Assembly (NCBI GenBank): GCA_012295275.1
Contig: CM022665.1
Location: forward strand, 34,677,522-34,741,521
Length of the DNA stretch: 64,000 nt
Direction: 5' to 3'
Origin: Chrysomallon squamiferum
Taxonomy: Eukaryota; Mollusca; Gastropoda; Neomphalida; Peltospiridae
Shown: piece after piece, positions 51,888 through 63,268 of the stretch
Numbering within the stretch: position 1 is the stretch's first letter
How the letters are laid out: each line of letters starts with the position of its first letter
Position numbers and translations under genes: made by a program
The notes under the pieces: model-generated
What the model saw: the letters and a program-made list of their open reading frames with translations, nothing else
Told to the model about the DNA's origin: nothing
The model's database searches: none

Positions 51888-52523
51888 AGAAATAGGTATA
51901 TTTTATTGGCAACAAAAATTATCCAAACTTTGTGACCTTGAACTTTAGATTTTCTTTTATCAGAATTTTACGAACGTGCTTTTAAGAACAAAATAACAAT
52001 TTGTTGACTTTCCTTTCTCGTGGTATGTTCAAATTTTTTTTTTTTTAATTTTTGGGGGGAGTGGGAGGTGGTTTGTTAAACCGCCATCTCGGGCGAAATA
52101 CGGGTACATGTTAAAATACAACACATCTGCAGGTAAGATACAGTGCAATTATTCATGTAGCCTATATTCATTACAAAAATATGCATGTTGTACTCATATC
52201 GATCTCTTCCACTTTTATGACAGATACGGAACCACCAATGTCATAAGTAATGTCACGGTTGTTTGGTTACGACTAGAATACGGTTCACGTAAATTTTGGC
52301 TAAGTAAAACAATTTAAGATAGTTTACTATTTCTAATTTTCGTTTACTTAGTTCTGCGGAGATCTCTGAATATTGTTTCTAAGTAGTGCATCCCTACATC
52401 TTTTTATTAATTAAATTTATTATGTATATATGTATATATGTATGTATGTATGTATTTTCAAATTTAAAAATAAAAATAAAGAAGACTGCTTTGAGCATTT
52501 GTATTTTGTTTATTTATTTATAT
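49946..52523. other. Segment of copy B with no counterpart in copy A
   Basis: In A the sequence runs from TTTATTTATTTATATTTT directly to AAATTATGCTAAACG. In B the same two blocks are 2.58 kb apart, and a TTTATTTATTTATATTTT-like run stands at both ends, so A may have lost the segment by recombination between the runs. It contains a CA array (50461-50504), an AAT/AATA array (about 50905-50984) and an ATT array (about 51835-51885). A short frame at 52108 followed by the donor-like CTGCAG|GTAAGA is the only exon-like feature. No gene is recognised. Confidence 0.7.
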
Positions 52524-53300
52524 TTTTTAAATTATGCTAAACGTAAATGCCCTTGATAAATGCCAGGTATAAACAAACCAATAAATAAAAAAAAAAAGGT
52601 TACATGCCTGTATTTTATAATGGAAATTAATTTTGGAAATCAAAAGGAGTGTTCTTTATATTTTTTTGTTTGAATTATTTTCATGTACATCTATTTGTCT
52701 TCTTTGTATTATGTTTATAAATTACTTTGTGTATTTTAATGGATGTGTATATTAAGGCATGAACAAAGTACCTGCACCCATCAGTAATCTGATATCGGTT
52801 TTATTCAGATCAGCCAAGATATATTTGATGGGCTGTTTTCCAGCTAAACAAGAAATTTACTGTTAATTAGATGTAGACATTTTGTCTTAGGTAGTCAATT
52901 ATTTTATACTTCTATCATTTATGAAGTTGAAAATCTCATGAAGATAACACATTCCAAATTTCAAACCTCTGATCTGTTGGACAACTGTGTGCATTAAAAA
53001 TAAATAGATCAATAAATCAGTAACAAAAAATTAGTTATCAGAACTTAAAAAATAAATTTTTGATCTATTTCAACATGCTAGAAAACTATCATCTATGACT
53101 TATCACCATTAAAGAAATTAAAACAAATTTTGAATAATTTATTTATATTTATTTCATTTAATTAGATAAATAAATAAACATTGAACAACAAATGCTGTGG
53201 TTTGCAGGTTTTATCAATGCATAATTTAAAAATTATAATGCAATCTTATCCATCTTTTTTCGAAATATATATATATATATGTATTTCAGTGATTGAAGGG

Positions 53301-54290
53301 ACATAACTTTTACAGACAAGAATCAGTGATGGGTCTCCTACCTAAGGAAGGTATATCTGAATTGAATTTTAAAAAGCTAAAAATGAATGTTTGAATATCC
53401 TGAATTAAACTATACATCAATTTTATTACAAGTTTACAAACTCTGAACTACATGGAAATGTCATCAGTTGCTTGGAACAGCCATTAACATTATAGGCTAC
53501 AATCTAGGCCTACTGAATGTATTCAATATGTAATAAAAATGTATGCTTCAGATGGGTGGAAGACTGATAAAAACAAAACAAAAACAAAATACTTAAAAAA
53601 AATATATTTTATATAAATGTGGTTTATTGTGAATCTTTGAAGACATTTCAGACATTTTTTTTCTGCTTAATGTAACAGTGATTTATAAACTATAATGCAG
53701 TTTTTTATACACTAGTATGGAAATAATTTTTTTTTTTGCTGTACATATTTAGAAATCAATTATTTTATACAGAAAAATATTTATAAAACCAACAGAGGTT
53801 TTTGAATGAACATAACTTTTATAGACAAGAATCAGTGATGGGTCTCCTACCTAAGGAAGGTATATCTGAATTGAATTTTAAAAAGCTAAAAATGAATGTT
53901 TGAATATCCTGAATTAAACTATACATCAATTTTATTACAAGTTTACAAACTCTGAACTACATGGAAATGCCATCAGTTGCTTGGAACAGCCATTAACATT
54001 ATAGGCTACAAACTAGGCCTACTGAATGTATTCAATATGTAATAAAAATGTATGCTTCAGATGGGTGGAAGACTGATAAAAACAAAACAAAAACAAAATA
54101 ATAATAATAAAACTTTTTACTTTTTTTTTTTTTTTAATATAATGGTGGTTTATTGTGAATCTTTGAATAGGTATTTCAGACATTTTTATACTGCTTAATA
54201 AACTATAATGCAGTTATGGAAACGACTTTTTTGCTGTGCAAGTTTAAAAATCAATTGTTTTATACAGAAAATTATTTATTAAATCAGTAG
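53301..54290. repeat. About 509-base tandem repeat, two units
   Basis: Counterpart of the three-unit array at 42997-44500. The last unit has the same degenerate second half as the last unit in copy A, so the missing unit is an internal one. Confidence 0.95.
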
Positions 54291-54444
54291 AGGCTGTTCC
54301 ACTTTTAATGTACCAAAAAAAATATTGCTATAAGCAATTTTGTTTTATGCTGGTTGTCAACATTGTCAAATTTATGTCTGTGTACACTAAAACAGTTACT
54401 GACTTGGCAATTAAGAGTTTAAAAAACTGACTAATTCATTTCAG

Positions 54445-54733
54445 AATGTCACTTAAAAATGTTTTCCAAGTAATAATGCAAATATCTGAAGATATTAATT
54501 ATGGTACAGATTTCATAACACATATTCAATATTTATTTGATATTTCATTAAAAAAAAAAGACAAAATATTTCAAGGAAATTACAATGAATGGTTACCGTA
54601 TGACATGCTGAATGCAAAAATAAATAAACTTCATTTAAATGCAATGGCTACAGGAATAGAAAACCTGAACAAAACTAGCATCCTGAAAGAAAATAGTTGG
54701 TTATTCTTATTTGTAGGTTTCAACCAATTCTGA
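54445..54733 (+). CDS. Unidentified 95-codon frame with exon-like borders, copy B
   Basis: Encodes the same 95 residues as the frame at 44640 and keeps the same acceptor-like and donor-like flanks. No partner exon in a compatible frame was found nearby on the + strand. See copy A for the reasoning. Confidence 0.25.
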
Positions 54734-55544
54734 TTTGAAAGCAAATAAAGAAACAAAATCAGAAAAACATTTGAAATGTGCCTACTGACTGCAAAAGAAA
54801 CAAGACTAATTATGAATGATTTGTATTTTCGTAGATCTTAGTAGTACCTTTAGGGTCATTTTCATGCAATGAACATATAAAGAGTTAAATTATGTTATTT
54901 TATATAGAGCATTTACAGTTTTGCACATTTGCATGTGACATGGAACCATATACCCTGAAACAAAGCAGACCAACAGTAATTTGTGCAAAGAATTTTACAC
55001 AATATTTTAGCATTGTTAAGCTGACTTCCATTTTCCTGTTGATAATTATGTAAAAGAAAGATGAGAAATGATCAGGAGAAAATTATCTATTTTGCTGAAT
55101 GTTTATCAGCAGTCAGCTGATTAAATTTTAATTCCGGTTTTGTTTGCCACTATCTGATACAAAACACAAATCATAATATTCAATGATTAAATATTATTGC
55201 ATTATTATACAACTAAACAAAGTAAAAAAACCAAAAAAAAACCCACTTAAAATCTATTATATTCTGTTCATTCTAACAGTGCCTTAAACTCAAATTACAG
55301 ACTAACCACATGTAACTGTTGTATTGTCTTCTTATTTTTAAAGTTATTTTTATTTAGATATAACAATTTAACATGTGAACATCAGAATGTTTTCCATTTT
55401 AAAAATCCCAACCAAAAAATGAATTAAATTATTTTAAAAAAATAAAATAAAATAAAATAAATAAATCCCACCAATCTATAGATTTTTAAAAATATTTCTG
55501 TAAATTTTTAAAATAAAGAAACACCAGTAATACAAAATAGGAAG

Positions 55545-55670
55545 ACAAATGTAGCTGTCATCAGCAGGTTCCCACTGTACAATCATCTTGATTATAACCG
55601 TGACGTTAGTCGTTTCGTCATAACCTTTCATTATCAGCTGATCCCCTGATAACATCTGAAAATGTCATCC
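55545..55670 (-). promoter_or_regulatory. Candidate 3'UTR exon / SECIS-bearing region, SELENOW copy B
   Basis: Counterpart of 45740-45865 with the same acceptor-like start. By eye it differs from A by a one-base change in a T run (GTCGTTTCGTC for GTCGTTTTCGTC on the + strand). Confidence 0.35.
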
Positions 55671-56006
55671 CTGTAAAAAAAAAGAAGAAAAAAACAGAAG
55701 AAAATAAAAACGTTTTAATTCATGGATATGTTATTAAAAGTTTTAAACAAGAAGTATTAATAACAGCTGTGATCAATACTTTCAAGTCAAGTAACTAGTT
55801 TAGCTGCTTTTTTATTTAATTTTATTTACATTGCATATTAAATACAGTAGTAGTAGATTAAGAAGAAATGTTTTATGTAGATTGTCCAAGCATATAAAAT
55901 TGAATATTTATATAAATGAAAGAATGAATATTTAACGACATTAAAGGCTTTGGTTATCAGATATGAAAATTAAAATGACACACCATTTTGTTTTTGTTTA
56001 ATGAGT

Positions 56007-59000
56007 TTACTGCTTTGCTAGAGCTTCTTGAACACCATTAATTATTTTCTGAACTTTTTCTTCAGAGTCTATGTAACCATCACCATTCTGAAATAAAATA
56101 ACACTTTTAATTAATATTTTTATTTGAAGGAATGTCTTTACATAAAAAATTAAAAAGAAAAATGATTTGGGGATTTCCAAAAATGCATTATGTATTATTA
56201 ATATATTTGTCAGTTTCAACGAGCAATGTTTTGTTGTAAGGTATGGGAAACAGTAAAATACCATTCAGTTATAAATATTAAATAACTTATTTTGCAAACA
56301 TTTAGTAGCCAGAAATGAAATCTATAACGTAAAAGTATGTCCTGTTCGAACCATAAACTATACAGTAACATCTTGCCTTTTTTGAGTGTAGAAGTTTTCC
56401 ACCTACAATTTCAACCTCCAAGTATCCTGTACTGACTGGAGTAGCATAACTGGTCTTTTTGAAAGAAAATAATGATAATAATAATAATAATAATAATAAT
56501 AGAAAATATGCCAGTTTCAAAAATAATATAGAAGTGTTATTACTTTGTCATATAAAAGACACAAGTGCTAGCACGATTGTTTTAAATCTTCTAATCTTAG
56601 CAAGTCACTTATTTCAAAAATTCAAACCTTCTGTGTGCTAGTAGGATACTGTATATAAAAGAAATAGATTAAAAATGTACAAATTTTAACTTTCAGTCTT
56701 GGATTTACTTACAAATTCCAGTTGTCCAGGAAACTCACTATCCAGGCGTTCTTTTATCTTCCTATACTGAAAAAAGAATTTAAAATTTGTAAAACATGAT
56801 GTATATAAATGTCATTATAATCATAAGTTTTAATTTCTAAAGCAGACGAATAATTAAACGGGTTTACCTAACTTATAAAAAAATCTTCTTTCTTTTTTTT
56901 CTTTTTTGCAACTGTTAAACGCTAACAATGTTACAGAAGATATTAACACAAACTATATATTTACCTTTGGTTCATATCCTCATACACCACTGAAATAAGA
57001 AAAATTAATTATGTATATATCATTATTGTTTGGTTCAAAGGTAACACAACCATTTAAAAGGCTTCTTAAAAGGCTTTTTGGCATATTAATATATCTTTTT
57101 TAAATTATTTTCTCCTTGTAAGTATTGTATAGTAGATAAAATAATAATAAACAGATAAACGGATTTATTATTTAATTAAAAAAAACTATATATATATATT
57201 CACAGTAACAATTATTTCTTAGAAATAGAATAAGCTGCCTAATAACCGATTCAAAGTTGCAAGTCCATACAAAATGTTTCTTGACATACTAAAACAATAT
57301 AAATGTGCCACAAACGGTATGGAAAGCTGTATATGTATTATATTTATGCAATTATTATTTTAGCATGAATTTTGTTATAGGATTCTGGGAACATGACTAT
57401 AAGGAACTGACTAGCAAGAGTTGGATGGAATCCATACACAATGTGTTGGGTGTCTGCATCTAACACTGGTTTAACTGAAAATGAAACTTTCCAGCTAAGC
57501 ATCTATTATCTGGATTTTGTTGGCATGTTTTGGGGATTTGTTATAGTGTTCATGAAGCCACTGCCCCCTTGAAACCATAACCAATTACTTTATACATGTA
57601 ATAAAGTACAATATTTCTAACATATTTGGCTGATAGTACTTGGGAGATACTTCTGGCTATTGTCACAAAATAAAATATATACATCTGACGGTAAACCTTT
57701 TTTTTTTTTTTTTTTTTAATCTCACTCAGTACAGCCCTTAATCATACCCTAATAGGGCCTCGATCAAGCTATGGGAGATTTTCACAGTGATAGTTACGCT
57801 GTTTACGGTGTTTGTTTAAGTTTCCTTATTAAACCTGGGATTGCAATTTAGGTTATACATACTTGTAGAATTCACAGGTAACTATTTATTTATTTATTCT
57901 AACAACCAGTCAGATATATGTAGTATGTACTTGGGATTTGTTAGGTGTATTTTGATCACGTACTTTCCAGTTACTTTCTGACTCACATTACTGACACATC
58001 TACATTTTGTTGTTGGACGTAATAGATCAAGTATGTTTATCGACTTTCATTTTATAACTTGGATCGTTTGTATTAAAATAAAATAATGCGTTTCAGTAAC
58101 TAACACTGAAAGTGAAGCAAGAAGTATGAACCGTTGACCGATTTTAAAATATCTATCGAAGCAACCTACCCCGTGGCGAGATCGCCTGACCTCCCCACAA
58201 GTTCAATTATTAAAATATCTAATGCATTTCTTTTATTTTAATCCTAAACAAAATAAAAGACAAGTGAATAAGATTATCACTACTGATATCACAATCCGTT
58301 TCAGCAGTAGAAAACGAATTACTTATTTCTTTTTAAGTGGACAGGACCGCCCGTAGACTCGCTAAGATCTTTTACTAGCACTGACCAATGATTTTTTAAA
58401 ATAAAAATAGGAAACTCATTGTTTGCATACATAATAATCCATGTTTAGAAGTTGAATTCTTTTTGTTTTAACTAAAAAGAGTGAAAATTTAATTTTTAAT
58501 AAGAAAATGGATAAGGCTGGTTGACGGACCTTTAATTTTGTTTTAACAATGTTGTGTTGTGAAACTCATTGTAGCGTTATAATGAATGTATCACGGCTAT
58601 CATTCAAATAACTCATGATCAATTTTCTTTTTACATGTAAATACGAGCTCTAATGCATTGAAAATGGAAACAAACATATATATATAAAGAAAAAGAATCA
58701 TAATGGTTTCAAGTATAGTTTTACAACTTCGTACTCAGAAGTTTTATCAGAGTAACGTGTCCATGTTATGGTACCTAATGAGAATAGTCATCTTCATATT
58801 CACGCGCCAGTGAATTTTCTGTGAAAATAATTTATTTTATTATTATTATTATTAATTTTTTTTTTTTTTTTGGCTGACGACGTCGTAATAATATCTGAAA
58901 AAAATATATAGTACAAAACGTGTATGACTCCAAAGTTACCCCAGAAATAGGTTTCAGCAATTTCTACTCAGTAATAGACATCTATGTATACGAGGCATTG

Positions 59001-60441
59001 ATTAAATGACATATATACCCAAATTACTTTTAGTAATAAATGTAGAATTGATTGCATTATGAAGGCATACGTATTTAAACGTTTGTAAACGCTAATCGGC
59101 GTTCGACGCTGCCATATAGTATTTCGATCGGAAGTTTCCGTGAGCTCACGGAAATTTTTAAACTTCCAAATTAAATTATTTTGCGTCCATTTTTTTTCAG
59201 AACTTTTTATGATTTACACTGATAAAGGTAAGGATGGTTGTTCATATTACCAAAGCATGATGTCACGCGCCGTTTCTAATTTAATCAAACTGGATTATTT
59301 TTGTGTAAATGCGTGCATAATAATCTGAAATTATAATGCGGAATAAGATTAATATATTAACTTTTATAGTTGTCAATGTTCCCCCTCTCTGAACCTAGCA
59401 GAAAAGAACATTTAGGGATTGTTTGTACCCATTAAATCGGCGAAATTTCTTGAGGTTTTTTTTCCGTGACGTAATTTGTGCCGTTACGAGTTTTCGTTCC
59501 TGTTGGTCCATGCTACTGTTACATTCCGATGATGCAATTTAAAAAAAAAAATTAAAAAATTTAGAGCAGAATATATGCAAAATGATTTGATAAAAATTAA
59601 ATGAATTCTTGAATAAGTTTAAAAGAAATATTAATTAAATGAACATAATAATCGGCTTACTGAGATGGTACCAAATTCAATCACGAAACCAGATCAAATA
59701 CGCCATTTTGAATTCAGAAATCGTTAAGCGGTCATTGGTAGCAGACGTTGTATTTGAAAATGCCGCTGCACCAGTGAACGTTATGCTTAGTTTAAAATAC
59801 CATTCAAATAGAAATTGAACTACAGTTCGAATGATACCAGAAATGCTGCGCCTTCATTCACTGCAATATATCGCAACTGTTGTGTTTGAAACTGATTTTT
59901 CAAGAAAGACGTCATTATTTTTCTTTTATTCCCATCTTGCCACATAACATATAGCACGTCCACTTACAGGGAACAAAGCCGAAAACGTCCAACCTGAAAA
60001 CATGCGCTGTTGACCGCGTTTAAAACGTCACTTTTTTCAAATGTACAGTACGAGTTTATTAAATAATTCAAGAGCAAAATTTCGTTATTTCCGTGCAATT
60101 CGTATTTACAGTCTGCAGATTTTGTTCAGTGACTGGCTGAAACGTAACAGTGTACCGCTGCCTCCACTGTTTTTGTTGTTCCTCCAAATACAAATCAATT
60201 TGTTAGCATGTCTTTGCACTTTTAAATTATCTTCTAGAAATTCTTTATATTTTTAGTCATTCATTGCCGCTGGCGTTTCAACATTTCCAATAGTCATTTT
60301 TTGACAAATAATATTAAATAAATGTTCATCAGCAAACAGTAACTAAACACTGATACCATAATAAATGTATGCCACAATTTCTTGTTCATTAATTTCTGTC
60401 GATCAAACTTACCAGCAAATTACATCTATTTTGAGACCCAT
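56007..60441 (-). CDS. SELENOW: Selenoprotein W, copy B (selenocysteine-encoding TGA)
   Basis: Second SELENOW gene, same layout: exons 60413-60441, 56965-56989, 56713-56766, 56377-56454, 56007-56087 on the minus strand; Sec TGA at 56980-56982. Exons 2-5 appear base-for-base identical to copy A, including the GC donor of intron 4. Exon 1 differs: it encodes MGLKIDVICC, with His6 to Asp and Tyr9 to Cys, which places two cysteines at the start of the CxxU motif. Intron 1 is about 3.4 kb against 2.1 kb in copy A because of insertions at 57672-57985 and 58370-59518. A third exon 1 upstream at 63.2 kb could also feed this gene body. Either the gene is functional with a diverged start or its own exon 1 is decaying. 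Confidence 0.85.
57672..57985 (-). mobile_element. SINE-like A-tailed insertion in copy B
   Basis: Copy A has GTCACAAAATACTGACAC uninterrupted; copy B has about 314 bases inserted there. Read on the minus strand the insert ends in a run of about 22 A after GTACTGAGTGAGATT and contains CTTGATCGAGGCCC, loosely like a Pol III B box. Length and tail fit a SINE or other retroposon. No family is recognised, and target-site duplications are not clear. Presence only in B shows that it inserted after duplication or was lost from A. Confidence 0.5.
58370..59518. other. 1.15-kb segment present in copy B intron 1 only
   Basis: Flanked by GCTAAGATCT on the left and GTTACATTCCGATGATG on the right, which are adjacent in copy A (about 48241). 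It also marks the switch from near-identity to clear divergence between A and B. Inside is a perfect 20-base palindrome (59135-59154) and a small acceptor/donor-bounded stretch at 59200-59227. No transposase, terminal repeats or poly-A tail recognised. Confidence 0.7.
59135..59154. repeat. Perfect 20-base palindrome
   Basis: TTTCCGTGAGCTCACGGAAA reads the same on both strands, and the flanks extend it imperfectly (GGAAG... CTTCC). It lies in the copy-B-specific segment. It could be a dyad binding site or the centre of a fold-back element. Confidence 0.9.
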
Positions 60442-60447
60442 TGTTTT

Positions 60448-60483
60448 CTAGTAACTTCTGCCAATGGCTGTATCAAGGGACAT
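60448..60483 (-). promoter_or_regulatory. Upstream ORF before SELENOW copy B start
   Basis: Encodes the same 11 residues as in copy A and ends in TAG seven bases before the start codon, although surrounding sequence differs from A at several percent of positions. Confidence 0.5.
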
Positions 60484-61724
60484 AATTACAATAACATTAT
60501 TGATATTTTGGCGCCAATTTTGCTTTTGTTCATTGAGATTTTTGCATAAAAGTCTGATTAAATAATAATAACAACTGACAGAATGAAAAACATAACAATT
60601 TACTGTAGGGCAGACTTGCAGTCTTAGCTGATTAATTAAAGATTGCTTTGATTTGTTGAACAATCAAAATCAGTCATTTAAATCTACAACAAAACACATG
60701 TCAATCATGAATCAATAAGCTTAATTTATGTTGCCGATTTTTCAAGAAAAACATGATTTTTCTTTTATTCCCATCTTGCCAGATCCCATATAGCATGTCC
60801 GATGTACGGACAAATGTTCACTAATAAAGTGAGAAACATTTAGGTTCTTTTATTACTGAATTTTTTATTTTATTTTAGGTTATGGTATGTGTGTGTAAAT
60901 ATCTGGGTGGGAATGGGAATCTGATAAATTAATAAAAGAAATAGAATAACAAATTTAATTTCAAATCAGCTGTATTTTCAAATCGTTTTGCAAAGCTTTG
61001 ATGGTCAGTTTTAAGTCTTGCAGAGTAATGATAAAAGGCTAAACAAAAAAGTAACAAAACACAATACATACTCTAGAAGTCTGATCAACCTAAACCAATA
61101 ATGTTTGAGTAGTTATCCTAAAATTATATTGTAATTTGTATTTAATACCTATACCTGACACACATTATATGCTTTGATAATCAGTCAAAAGTAATTGCTC
61201 CATAAACAATTATAGACACCTAAAAAACTTTAAGTGAACTGTGTAATTAACACAACTTTGAAGTTGTGCCTTTGGAAATTCTGTTTGTTCTTTTTTATCA
61301 ACAAAAAATTCTTAGTTTTTATTCATAAAAAAACCTAATCCAGTACGTCCAATTACAGGGCACAAAGCTGAAAAAGTTGTCCAGTCTGAAAAATTATGTG
61401 CTGTTGGCTGAGTTTGAAATGTCACGTTTTTCAAATGCAGAGTACAAATTTACTAAATAATGCATGATCGAACAAGACACAGTGTTAGAGTAAAACTTCA
61501 TATTTATTTTGATGCAATTCATGTTACCATTTGCTTGTAATCTAACTCTAAATTAAATGTTAAAAACAATGAATTCTGCACATTTAGCACAGTGACTGGT
61601 TGAAATGTACATTATTCTTTTATAACCTGGCTAGTGCAGATATTTTCATTGGACATTTTTTTTTTTTTTTTTAATATAAAGTAATACATTATTTGCACTG
61701 ACCAGAAAACAAAAAGAAGAGATA

Positions 61725-62515
61725 CCGTACATACTTGTGTACAAGGCGACCTTATGTATAAGTCGATGTGTATTTTAAGACCAAAAATTGCGTCATTTTA
61801 GGTATTACTTGTGTATAAGTCGACTGTAGATTCCAGGCACCGTCACTATTTTTAGACCAGTGTGACAGTGCCATGAAGGCCTACATTGTACGCCTACTGT
61901 AACATAACTTGCACGAACATACCATAATAACGTAAATGCATGTATTACACAAGCTATAGCCTAAATGTATCATAAATAGTATCTCTTTAATGTAATAGGT
62001 CTAACATGGACACCTAACTTACCGTTATATTTAGCCGTTCTATGATTTACAAAATTTGTCGGTAGTGGATATTAATGACGACTGCAATATTATTTCACCA
62101 AATTCTTTACAATTAAACAAGTGAGTTTTGTTTATGAAATTAGGACCGATATTTAGTGCAATTTGGCAGAGAAGTCTGCATTCCTAGATCACTGCAGGAC
62201 GCCGTAAGGCATAACGCCGTACTGACGGTTTTCTCGCTTTAAAATGTATTTTTATGTTATTAAACGGAAGAATATGTTTTACATTCATATTTGGTTTTGT
62301 CATTTAATTTTTCAAAATTTTTTATACAATAAAATTATATTTTTGAAAAGCTGGAAGACCGCGATTATTTTAGATGCATCCCGTAGCAAAAAATAGTCAC
62401 AATGGCAACTCTTCAGCAACAGCTACAAAAGCATTACCTATGTATAAGTCGACCCAAAAAAATATTACCTTAATACAGTCTCCCAAAAATTCGACTTATA
62501 CACAAATATATACGG
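61725..62515. mobile_element. 791-bp TIR element without transposase, possible TA target site
   Basis: The left end CCGTACATACTTGTGTACAA is an inverted match of the right end CCGTATATATTTGTGTATAA (21 of 25 positions over the full 25-base repeat). TA stands outside both ends, as in Tc1/mariner-like elements. GTATAAGTCGA motifs recur just inside both ends in inverted orientation. It interrupts the third copy of the SELENOW first-exon region between ATTATTTGCACTGACCA and CAAAGGTCACAGCAC. No transposase is encoded, so it is non-autonomous. Confidence 0.75.
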
Positions 62516-62569
62516 TAATCTGTAGCTTCTGCATTTCCAGAGCCAAACAGTCTGAACAACAACTACATA

Positions 62570-62656
62570 AGGGGTCAACAACCTTATTACACATCAATTA
62601 TTGCTATTTCTTTAACGCTCCAGAACAAAGCAGCCTTGCCTCCCTTTTTCGTGATC

Positions 62657-62714
<58 letters not shown>

Positions 62715-62750
62715 TGTGTGTCCCTCTCTCCAAAAGGTTGCCAGCCCCTG
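62570..62750. mobile_element. Small hAT-like MITE remnant
   Basis: The left end AGGGGTCAACAACCTTATT and the reverse of the right end CAGGGGCTGGCAACCTTTTG resemble hAT terminal repeats (CAGGGGT..GCAACC). An expanded GA array (62660-62712) fills much of the interior. No clear 8-bp target duplication. Confidence 0.35.
62660..62712. repeat. GA microsatellite
   Basis: About 26 GA units inside the hAT-like remnant. Confidence 0.95.
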
Positions 62751-63235
62751 TACTCTATCTTCTTTCTTTTTTTAATCATTCAGTTAAAATCTCATAATTT
62801 GAAAATTTCTGGACACTGTTACTTTTTACTTTTTTAATACTAATAAGTAAATAACAGTGCTATTCATTAATGTGCTATACTTTTGAAGATTTTTATACAA
62901 TTTGTGATTTTATTATCATAGTTAATGAAAATAAAGCAAAGGTCACAGCACTATAATAATGAACTGTTTTTACTCGTTAACAAAATGATGGTGCTACTAT
63001 TAGTATTACTCTCTCCAAATACAAATAAAGCTGTTAGCACGTCTGCACTTTTAAATTATCTTCTACAAATACTTCCTATTTTTAGTCATTCATTCTTCAT
63101 TGCCACTAACGTTAGGTCAACTTTTCAATAATCACTTTTTTGGACAGAAATAAAATTAAATACATTTTTATCAGCAAAAAATAACTAAACTTATGCTACA
63201 ATCTCCAATTGATTATTTCTGTCGATCAAACTCAC

Positions 63236-63264
63236 CAGTAAATTACATGTACTTTAAGACCCAT
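63236..63264 (-). CDS. SELENOW: Third SELENOW first coding exon (orphan or alternative)
   Basis: Encodes MGLKVHVIYC up to the first two bases of the Cys codon, followed by a clean GTGAGT donor in the same phase as exon 1 of copies A and B. It is preceded by the same kind of upstream ORF. No exons 2-5 lie between it and copy B, so the nearest downstream SELENOW body on this strand is copy B (exon 2 at 56965-56989). It may be the original first exon, an alternative promoter for copy B, or the relic of a third gene whose body was lost. Its protein start is conservative (Tyr9 kept), unlike copy B. Confidence 0.65.
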
Positions 63265-63268
63265 GTTT

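Larger units (their letters stand above)
49618..60698. repeat. Tandem segmental duplication, copy B
   Basis: Second copy of the unit, longer because of segments absent from A: about 49.95-52.52 kb, 52.59-52.93 kb, 57672-57985 and 58370-59518. It carries SELENOW copy B, two units of the 509-base repeat and the second copy of the 95-codon + strand frame. Differences from A in the gene body are mostly single-base length changes in homopolymers, so either very recent duplication, gene conversion or an assembly artefact is possible. Confidence 0.9.

Noticed and set aside
52108-52132. Start codon followed by CTGCAG|GTAAGA as first exon of a + strand gene leading to the 95-codon frame
   Set aside because: Joining it to the acceptor before 54446 hits a stop after a few codons; no other acceptor was found.
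59200-59227. 27-base stretch between TTTTTTTTCAG and GTAAGG as a micro-exon
   Set aside because: Good borders, but no partner exons and no recognisable peptide; too short to support.
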